NCBI GenBank assembly: GCA_030403585.1
Contig: JAUEPE010000029.1
Coordinates: 1-64,000, forward strand
Source: Frankia sp. RB7
Lineage (GTDB): Bacteria > Pseudomonadota > Alphaproteobacteria > Rhizobiales > Xanthobacteraceae
DNA: 64,000 nt
Direction of reading: 5' to 3'
Shown: positions 43,210 to 49,868 of the stretch, piece after piece
Layout: each line of letters opens with the position of its first letter
How positions within the stretch are numbered: position 1 is the stretch's first letter
Program-made: the position numbers and the translations under genes
Notes under the pieces: generated by a model
The model's database searches: none
What the model was told of the DNA's origin: nothing
The model's input: the letters and a program-made list of their open reading frames with translations, nothing else

Positions 43210-46200
43210 ATGCTGCACGACTGGGGCGTGATCGCTGCCGCCTTTGGCTATATCGGCTTCCTGTTCCTGGTGGCGAGCCATGGCGACCGCCGCTCGCCGG
43301 CCGGGCGTGGCCGCGCGTCCGGGCTGATCTACCCGTTGTCGCTGGCGATCTACTGCACGTCCTGGACCTTCTTCGGCTCGGTCGGCTTTGCCACCCGCAC
43401 CTCGACCGACTTCCTCGCGATCTATGTCGGCCCGATCCTGATGATCGGCCTCGGCGCCGGCGTGCTCCGCCGCGTGATCCAGCTTGCGAAGGCGCACAAC
43501 ATCACCTCGATCGCCGACTTCATCGGCGCGCGCTACGGCAAGAGCCAGGCGGTGGCGGCAACCGTAGCGCTGATCGCGATCATCGGCTCGGTGCCTTACA
43601 TCGCCCTCCAGCTCAAGGCGGTCGCCTCCTCGCTCGAAGTCATTTTGAGCGAGGACCAGGCGTTCTCCCACATCCCGATCCTCGGCGACATGGCGCTGAT
43701 GGTGACGCTGGCGATGGCGGCCTTCGCGGTGCTGTTCGGCACGCGGCAGACCGACGCCACCGAGCATCAGCACGGCCTGATGCTGGCGGTCGCGACCGAA
43801 TCCATCATCAAGCTGGTCGCCTTCCTCACCGCCGGCATCTTCGTCACCTTCTGGATGTTCTCGCCGCACGAATTGATCGAGCGCGCAATGAAGACGCCGG
43901 AAGCGGTGCGCGCCATCGACTATTCGCCGTCGATCGGCAACTTTCTCACGATGACGCTGCTGTCGCTGTGCGCGATCATGCTGCTGCCGCGGCAGTTTCA
44001 TGTCAGCGTGGTGGAGAATTCCTCGGATGCCGAGGTCAGCCGCGCGCGCTGGCTTTTCCCGCTCTATCTGGTCGCCATCAATGTGTTCGTGATCCCGATC
44101 GCGCTCGCCGGCCTCGTCAGCTTCCCGTTCGGCGCGGTCGACCCCGACATGTATGTGCTGGCCTTGCCGATGGAAGGCGGCGCGGGACTGCTCAGCGTCG
44201 CCGTCTTCGTCGGCGGCCTGTCGGCGGCAACCGCGATGGTGATCGTCGAATGCGTCGCGCTCTCCATCATGGTCTCCAACGACCTCGTGGTGCCGCTGGT
44301 GCTGCAACGCCGGCCGGAGAGCCGCGCCATCGCAACCGATTTCGGCGACTTCCTGCTGCGGTCGCGGCGGCTTGCGATCTTCGCCATCATGGTGATGGCC
44401 TATTTCTACTATCGCGCGCTCGGCAACACCCAGCTCGCGGCGATCGGCCTGCTGTCCTTTGCCGCCATCGCGCAGCTCGCGCCCGCCTTCTTCGGCGGCC
44501 TGTTGTGGCGGCGGGCGACGGCGCGCGGCGCCATTGGCGGCATGCTGGTCGGCTTCGCCGTATGGCTCTACACGCTGTTCATCCCGAGCTTCATGGATTC
44601 CTCAACTGCAGGGATCCTGCTGCTCCAGCACGGCCCGTTCGGCATCGAGGCGCTGCGACCGCAGGCATTGTTCGGCGCCGACCTGCCGCCACTGATGCAT
44701 GGCGTGGTCTGGTCGCTCTCGCTCAACATCCTCACCTACGTGCTGTTGTCGCTGGCCCGGCGGCCCTCGTCCATCGAGCTGGTGCAGGCCGATCTGTTCG
44801 TGCCCAACACGCTCGCGCCCATCGCCCCGAATTTCCGCCGCTGGCGCACCACCATCACGGTGCAGGACATCCAGACCACGGTCGCGCAATATCTCGGGCC
44901 CGATCGTGCCCGGCATTCGTTCGAGGCGTTCTCGGCACGGCGCAACATGCGGCTGGAATCCGGAGCGCCCGCCGATTTCGAGTTGCTGCAACACGCCGAG
45001 CACCTGATCGCCTCGTCGATCGGGGCTGCGTCCTCGCGCCTCGTGATGTCGCTGCTGCTGCGCAAGCGGACCGTGTCTGCGAAAGCCGCGCTGAAACTGC
45101 TCGACGATTCCCACGCGGCCCTGCATTTCAACCGCGAGATCCTTCAGACCGCGCTCAACCATGTGCGCCAGGGCATCGCGGTGTTCGACGCCGATCTGCA
45201 GTTGATCTGCTCCAACCGGCAGTTCGGCGATCTGCTCAACGTGCCCCCGCATTTCATCCAGTTCGGCACGCCGCTCCGCGAGATCCTGGAGTTCATGGGC
45301 GTCAGCAATCCCGCCGACCAGGCCGACCGCGAGGCGATGATCGAGCGGCGGCTCGTGGCCTACACCACCGACAGCGAGCCCTATCTCGAACGCCTGCCGG
45401 AACGGCACATGGTGATCGAGGTGCTCACCAACCGCATGCCCGGCGGCGGCTTCGTCATTACCTTCACCGACGTCACGCCGACCTTCGAGGCGGCGGAAGC
45501 GCTGGAGCGCGCCAACGCGACGCTGGAGAAGCGCGTGCGCGACCGCACCGAGGAGCTGACCCGCCTGAATTCCGAGCTGGCACTTGCCAAGAGCAGCGCG
45601 GAAGACGCCAGCATCTCCAAGACACGCTTCCTCGCGGCCGCCAGCCACGACATTCTCCAGCCGCTGAACGCAGCCCGGCTCTATGTCACGAGCCTGGTCG
45701 AGCGCCAGCACAATGGCGAGGAGACGCGGCTGGCCGAGAACATCGACGAATCGCTGCAAGCCATCGAGGAAATCCTCGGCGCGCTGCTCGACATCTCCAG
45801 GCTCGATGCCGGCGCGATGACGACCTCGATATCGAGCTTCAAGATGGCCGATCTGATGCGTTCGCTGGAGATCGAGTTCGCACCGATCGCGCGCGCCAAG
45901 GGCCTCGACCTCACCTTCGTGCCCTGCTCGCTGCCGGTCGAGTCGGACCGGCTGCTGCTGCGGCGCCTGCTGCAGAACCTGATCTCGAACGCGATCAAAT
46001 ATACCCCGCGCGGACGTGTGCTGGTCGGTTGCCGCCGCCAAGGCCCCACGCTCAGGATCTGCGTCTACGACACCGGCGTCGGCATCCCCTTGGCCAAGCG
46101 CGGTGAGATCTTCAAGGAATTCCATCGCCTCGAGCAGGGCGCGCGGATCGCGCGCGGGCTGGGGCTGGGTCTCTCGATCGTCGAGCGGCTGGCACGCGTG

Positions 46201-46719
46201 CTCAACCACGGCATCGCCATCGACGCCAACGCGGGCCGCGGCTCGCTGTTCTCCGTGAAAGTGCCGACGGCGAAGGCCGTGACGCTGACCGCAGCGGTAA
46301 CGAGCGCGACGCCGCTGGCGCGCACGTCGATCGCGGGCGCGCTGATCGTCTGCATCGAGAACGACGCCGCGATCCTCGACGGCATGCGGACGCTGTTGAA
46401 GGCCTGGGACGCCGAGGTGATCGCGGTTGCCGATCCCGAAGGCGCGATATCAGCGATCGAAGCCGCCGGCCGACGCGTCACCGGCCTGCTCGTCGACTAT
46501 CACCTCGACCGGGGCAACGGCATCGCCGCCATCCGCGACATCCGCCGCCGCTTCGGCGACACCATTCCCGCGATCCTGATCACCGCCGACCGCAGCCCCG
46601 CCGTGCAGATGGCTGCGCGTGATGAAAAAATTGCGGTGCTAAACAAGCCGGTGAAGCCGGCGTCGCTGCGCGCCCTGCTCGGGCAATGGCGGACGCAGCA
46701 GATGGTGGCGGCGGAGTGA
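43210..46719 (+). CDS. Hybrid sensor histidine kinase with sodium/solute-symporter sensor region (CrbS-like)
   Basis: 1169 residues. About 1-510: twelve or so membrane helices of the SSS (SLC5) family (YPLSLAIYCTSWTFFGSVGF; HNITSIADFIGARYGKSQAV). About 640-755: a PAS-7-like domain (HVRQGIAVFDADLQLICSNR). About 765-800: coiled coil (ATLEKRVRDRTEELTRLNSE). His813 in 'FLAAASHDILQPLNAARL' is the phosphoacceptor; HATPase motifs are 'LLQNLISNAIKYTPRG' and 'DTGVGIPLAKRGEIF'. C-terminal receiver (about 1045-1165) with Asp1096 in 'LLVDYHLDRG'. The same layout occurs in CrbS of Vibrio, which acts in acetate utilisation with the NarL-type regulator CrbR. A NarL-type regulator lies at 52706-53377. Confidence 0.93.
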   Translation: MLHDWGVIAAAFGYIGFLFLVASHGDRRSPAGRGRASGLIYPLSLAIYCTSWTFFGSVGFATRTSTDFLAIYVGPILMIGLGAGVLRRVIQLAKAHNITSIADFIGARYGKSQAVAATVALIAIIGSVPYIALQLKAVASSLEVILSEDQAFSHIPILGDMALMVTLAMAAFAVLFGTRQTDATEHQHGLMLAVATESIIKLVAFLTAGIFVTFWMFSPHELIERAMKTPEAVRAIDYSPSIGNFLTMTLLSLCAIMLLPRQFHVSVVENSSDAEVSRARWLFPLYLVAINVFVIPIALAGLVSFPFGAVDPDMYVLALPMEGGAGLLSVAVFVGGLSAATAMVIVECVALSIMVSNDLVVPLVLQRRPESRAIATDFGDFLLRSRRLAIFAIMVMAYFYYRALGNTQLAAIGLLSFAAIAQLAPAFFGGLLWRRATARGAIGGMLVGFAVWLYTLFIPSFMDSSTAGILLLQHGPFGIEALRPQALFGADLPPLMHGVVWSLSLNILTYVLLSLARRPSSIELVQADLFVPNTLAPIAPNFRRWRTTITVQDIQTTVAQYLGPDRARHSFEAFSARRNMRLESGAPADFELLQHAEHLIASSIGAASSRLVMSLLLRKRTVSAKAALKLLDDSHAALHFNREILQTALNHVRQGIAVFDADLQLICSNRQFGDLLNVPPHFIQFGTPLREILEFMGVSNPADQADREAMIERRLVAYTTDSEPYLERLPERHMVIEVLTNRMPGGGFVITFTDVTPTFEAAEALERANATLEKRVRDRTEELTRLNSELALAKSSAEDASISKTRFLAAASHDILQPLNAARLYVTSLVERQHNGEETRLAENIDESLQAIEEILGALLDISRLDAGAMTTSISSFKMADLMRSLEIEFAPIARAKGLDLTFVPCSLPVESDRLLLRRLLQNLISNAIKYTPRGRVLVGCRRQGPTLRICVYDTGVGIPLAKRGEIFKEFHRLEQGARIARGLGLGLSIVERLARVLNHGIAIDANAGRGSLFSVKVPTAKAVTLTAAVTSATPLARTSIAGALIVCIENDAAILDGMRTLLKAWDAEVIAVADPEGAISAIEAAGRRVTGLLVDYHLDRGNGIAAIRDIRRRFGDTIPAILITADRSPAVQMAARDEKIAVLNKPVKPASLRALLGQWRTQQMVAAE

Positions 46720-46726
46720 AATCCGG

Positions 46727-47548
46727 TTAATAATCGGTCGATATGCTGAGCGCGCGCCACTTCTCGAGCTCTTCGAGACGGACCTTGTCCGTTGCCGCGA
46801 TGGCGTTCGCAGCGTCGCTGCCGAGCGCGATGCGCAGAGGCGGACGATCCATGCCGACAAGCTGCAGCACAACGGCAGCGGCCTTGGCGGGATCGCCGGG
46901 CTGGCGGCCGTCATAGTCGCGCTGCATCCTGACGGCTGCACCGACGACGGCGTCATACTCCGCGCGGCCTTCGTCCGTGTCATGCGCGGCCTGGGCGAAG
47001 CCGGTTCGGAAGCCGCCGGGCTCGACGATCGTCACGTGCACGCCGATCAGCGCCATCTCGCGTGCCAGCGATTCCGAGAACCCCTCGATGCCCCATTTCG
47101 CAGCCGAATACGCCGCGCGGGCCGGCGCGCCGATCCGCCCGCCGACCGAGGAGAATTGCACGATGTGCCCGCGGCGCTGCCGGCGCAGCACGGGGATCGC
47201 CGCTTTGGTGACGATGATGGTGCCAAACAAATTGGCGTCGATCTGCTGACGGAATGAGTCCAGGCTCGTGTCCTCGACCGATCCGAGTTCGCCATAGCCA
47301 GCATTGTTCACGACCACGTCGACGCCGCCGAACGCTTCGACGGCAAGGCCGATCGCAGCTTGCGCCGCCGCTTCGTCGGTCACGTCGAGCGTTGCAAGCC
47401 GCAGCCTCTCACCAAAGCGCCCTAGCAACGGTTCGAGCGGACCGAGATTGCGGGCCGTTGCAACCACCTGGTCTCCCGCCACGAGTGCGGCTTCCGTGAT
47501 GGCACGGCCAAGCCCGCGCGAGCTGCCGCTGATGAACCATGTCTTCAC
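46727..47548 (-). CDS. Short-chain dehydrogenase/reductase (SDR)
   Basis: 273 residues, classical SDR. Cofactor-binding 'WFISGSSRGLGRAITEAALV' in place of TGxxxGIG, 'NNAGYGELGSVEDT' (NAG motif) and active-site Tyr-x-x-x-Lys in 'AAYSAAKWGIEGFSESLARE'. NADP preference is suggested by the Ser/Arg after the Gly-rich loop. Last gene of the minus-strand run ohr - alpha/beta-hydrolase - cytochrome P460 - SDR; it begins 12 bases after the cytochrome gene ends. It probably reduces an aldehyde or ketone generated by, or accumulated with, the upstream activities (inference). Confidence 0.88.
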   Translation of the reverse strand: MKTWFISGSSRGLGRAITEAALVAGDQVVATARNLGPLEPLLGRFGERLRLATLDVTDEAAAQAAIGLAVEAFGGVDVVVNNAGYGELGSVEDTSLDSFRQQIDANLFGTIIVTKAAIPVLRRQRRGHIVQFSSVGGRIGAPARAAYSAAKWGIEGFSESLAREMALIGVHVTIVEPGGFRTGFAQAAHDTDEGRAEYDAVVGAAVRMQRDYDGRQPGDPAKAAAVVLQLVGMDRPPLRIALGSDAANAIAATDKVRLEELEKWRALSISTDY

Positions 47549-47560
47549 GATGAGACCTCC

Positions 47561-48115
47561 TTAGGGCGCAAGCCGCGTGAAGACGTAATCATGGCCCTTG
47601 GCACGAGCCTCATGGCAGGCAAAGCAGGTGCGGTGCTGCGCCTCGTCAACCGGCTTGCCGTTGATGAAGCGACCAAAGCCCCAGCCGCCGGTGGCGGCAT
47701 ACTTTTTCGAATCCTTGACCATGACCTGAACCGTGGTCGCAGCGCCCGGAATGGTCGCGGATGCGAAGTCGGGAGACTGCGTGCGCTTCCAGGCGCGCTT
47801 CACAAAAATGGTGCCGTCGGGGAACGGAAGCTTGCCGTCCTGATAGGCATCGATTGCTGTCTGGTTGCCGACGACGGCACGCAGCTCGTTCAGGGGCGCT
47901 GCCTCCTCGGCCGGCGCGATCAGCTCCCACTGCTTGTAGCCTGCGGGAATTGTGACGCCGAAGATCGGCGAGGCAGCTGCCGTCGCAGGGCCTTCCGCAA
48001 GCGCGATCGAGACCAGATAGGGCACGCAGGTCAGGATAACGACGAGCAGGAGCACCGCCAACGTGATGACCGTGATGGTAGAGGATTTTTTCTTTTCAGT
48101 TCCGATGGACGTCAT
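47561..48115 (-). CDS. Cytochrome P460-family membrane-anchored haem protein
   Basis: 184 residues. An N-terminal anchor (about 13-40, STITVITLAVLLLVVILTCV) puts the domain in the periplasm. 'GYKQWELIAPAE' and 'FPDGTIFVKRAWKRT' match the P460 beta fold, 'TGGWGFGRFINGKPVDEAQH' the later strands, and Cys164-Phe-Ala-Cys167-His168 the c-type haem site. Classical P460 oxidises hydroxylamine and has an unusual Lys-haem cross-link; I cannot tell whether the cross-linking Lys is present. Related cytochromes bind NO or oxidants. It lies between the Tat-exported hydrolase (72 bases) and the SDR gene (12 bases). Confidence 0.82.
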   Translation of the reverse strand: MTSIGTEKKKSSTITVITLAVLLLVVILTCVPYLVSIALAEGPATAAASPIFGVTIPAGYKQWELIAPAEEAAPLNELRAVVGNQTAIDAYQDGKLPFPDGTIFVKRAWKRTQSPDFASATIPGAATTVQVMVKDSKKYAATGGWGFGRFINGKPVDEAQHRTCFACHEARAKGHDYVFTRLAP

Positions 48116-48187
48116 GACGTTTCTTCAAGCTGGGATCGCGGCCTATCCCCGGTCCAGTCGCGCCGGACCGCGGTTTTGAGCGAACGA

Positions 48188-49219
48188 TCAGGCGCCGCCG
48201 TCGGCATCGATCACGGCCTTGGCAAAGGCTTGCGGGGCTTCCTGCGGCAGATTGTGCCCGATGCCGCCGGTGACCAGACGATAATCGTAGCGCCCCGAGA
48301 ACCTCTTGGCGTAGGCGCTCGAGTCGGGATGCGGCGCGCCGTTGGCATCGCCCTCCATCGTGATCGTCGGGACGTCGATGACCGGAATTGCCGCGAGCTT
48401 TTTCTCGATCTCCTCGTACTTCGCTTCGCCCTTAACAAGGCCAAGCCGCCAGCGGTAATTGTGGATCGTGATCGCGACGTGATCCTTGTTCCCGAAGGCC
48501 TTCGCACTGCGATCGAAGGTGGCGTCGTCGAACTTCCACTGCGGCGAGGCCAGCTTCCAGATCAGCTTTGCGAAATCATGCGTATACTTCTCGTAGCCGG
48601 CGCGGCCCCGCTCGGTGGCGAAATAGAACTGATACCACCATTGCAACTCGGCCGCCGGCGGCAGCGGCGCGTTGCCGGCAGCCTGGCTGGAGATCAGATA
48701 GCCGCTCACAGACACCAGCGCACGACAACGCTCCGGCCACAGTGCCGCGATGATATCGGCGGTGCGCGCGCCCCAATCGAAGCCGGCGACGACCGCCTTC
48801 TTGATGTCGAGCGCGTCCATCAGCGCGATGATGTCGACGGCCAGCGCGGCCGGCTCGCCGTTGCGCAGCGTCTCGCTGGAGAGGAAGTGCGTCGAGCCAT
48901 AGCCGCGCAAATAGGGGACGATGACGCGATAGCCGGCCTCCGCCAGGATCGGCGCGACATCGACGAAGCTGTGAATATCGTAGGGCCAGCCGTGCAGCAG
49001 GATCGCCACCGGGCCGGTCGCGGGACCGGCTTCGGCATAGCCAACGTTTAGCACACCGGCATTGATCTGCTTGATCGTGCCGAACGAGGCGTTTGTTGCG
49101 GAGGATCGCGGCGTCTCGGTTTCAGCGCGCGCAAGGTCGATCACGCCGAGCCCGATTGCGACGGTCCCGGCGGCGACACCGAGAAACTGGCGGCGATGCT
49201 GGTCGATAATCTGTGTCAT
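48188..49219 (-). CDS. Tat-exported alpha/beta-hydrolase with Asp nucleophile (epoxide-hydrolase/dehalogenase-like)
   Basis: 343 residues. The N-terminus 'HRRQFLGVAAGTVAIGLGVI' is a Tat signal (RRxFLG). 'ILLHGWPYDIHSF' is the HGxP oxyanion motif, 'VVAGFDWGARTADI' places Asp148 (not Ser) at the nucleophile elbow, and 'GGIGHNLPQEAPQAF' gives the catalytic His. An Asp nucleophile with HGWP is characteristic of epoxide hydrolases and haloalkane/fluoroacetate dehalogenases, which form an ester intermediate. Tat export implies folding in the cytosol first and work in the periplasm. It starts 33 bases after the Ohr stop. Confidence 0.84.
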   Translation of the reverse strand: MTQIIDQHRRQFLGVAAGTVAIGLGVIDLARAETETPRSSATNASFGTIKQINAGVLNVGYAEAGPATGPVAILLHGWPYDIHSFVDVAPILAEAGYRVIVPYLRGYGSTHFLSSETLRNGEPAALAVDIIALMDALDIKKAVVAGFDWGARTADIIAALWPERCRALVSVSGYLISSQAAGNAPLPPAAELQWWYQFYFATERGRAGYEKYTHDFAKLIWKLASPQWKFDDATFDRSAKAFGNKDHVAITIHNYRWRLGLVKGEAKYEEIEKKLAAIPVIDVPTITMEGDANGAPHPDSSAYAKRFSGRYDYRLVTGGIGHNLPQEAPQAFAKAVIDADGGA

Positions 49220-49252
49220 GATCTCTTGCCTCGTTGATGGTTGTCGGAATCG

Positions 49253-49672
49253 TCAGATCAGATCGACGGTCACGTCGATGTTGCCGCGAACGGCCTTGGA
49301 ATAAGGACAGGTCTGGTGCGCCTCATCGATGAGATCGCGCGCGACGTCGCGATCGAGGCCGGGCAGGCTGACACCGAGGCGCGCCCTGAGCGCGTAGGCA
49401 CCTTCGTCGAGGACGAGGTCGATCTCCGCATCGATCGCGCTTTTGCTTGGAAGCACGATTTTGCGTTTGCTGGCAGCGATCTCCATCGCGCCTTCGAAAC
49501 ATGCTGACCACCCGGCCGCGAACAATTGCTCGGGATTGGTGCCGATGCTCGCGCCGCCCGGCGGCGACAGCCGCACGTCGAGGCGGCCATCCGAACTGCG
49601 GGACATGCCGTCCTGGCGTCCCCCGGCGGTGTGGGTCCGGGCCGTGTAGAGCAGCTTTTCGGTTTGGCTCAT
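49253..49672 (-). CDS. ohr: Organic hydroperoxide resistance protein (Ohr/OsmC family)
   Basis: 139 residues from the ATG at 49672. Both redox cysteines of Ohr are present, Cys58 in 'AAGWSACFEGAM' and Cys122 in 'HQTCPYSKAV', as are the conserved Arg19 and a Glu near 49. Ohr reduces organic (lipid-type) hydroperoxides through a Cys disulfide, usually with lipoyl partners. It is the first gene of the minus-strand operon (33 bases before the Tat hydrolase) and divergent from the large winged-helix/NTPase/TPR regulator. Unlike most ohr genes it has no MarR-type ohrR beside it. Confidence 0.93.
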   Translation of the reverse strand: MSQTEKLLYTARTHTAGGRQDGMSRSSDGRLDVRLSPPGGASIGTNPEQLFAAGWSACFEGAMEIAASKRKIVLPSKSAIDAEIDLVLDEGAYALRARLGVSLPGLDRDVARDLIDEAHQTCPYSKAVRGNIDVTVDLI

Positions 49673-49733
49673 GAGTGTCTCCTTGACGTCACGCAACTGA
49701 CTATCAGCGACCACGCCGGGAGACCCGTTTAGT

Positions 49734-49751
49734 GTTGTGAGAAGTTGTGAG
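49734..49751. promoter_or_regulatory. 10-bp-phased direct repeat between ohr and the large regulator
   Basis: GTTGTGAG occurs at 49734-49741 and again at 49744-49751, exactly one helical turn apart. OmpR/ToxR-type winged helices commonly bind such direct repeats. It lies 62 bases upstream of ohr and about 118 bases before the regulator start at 49869, in the only gap between them. Confidence 0.5.
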
Positions 49752-49868
49752 GCGCGCAGGGAACCGGGTTACGAGGCCTGCAAGCGCGGTCTGATGCCGA
49801 TGCAAAGCCGGCCTTGCCGGATTGCTGCGCGCTGGGTATCCGGTTCTGCAAATGAGCAAGATTTCGTG

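Noticed and set aside
43167..46106. A 979-codon open frame lying over the hybrid kinase gene in another frame
   Set aside because: The 1169-residue frame has all motifs of a symporter-kinase-receiver; the other translation is Arg/Pro/His-rich with no domain, as expected of a high-GC shadow.
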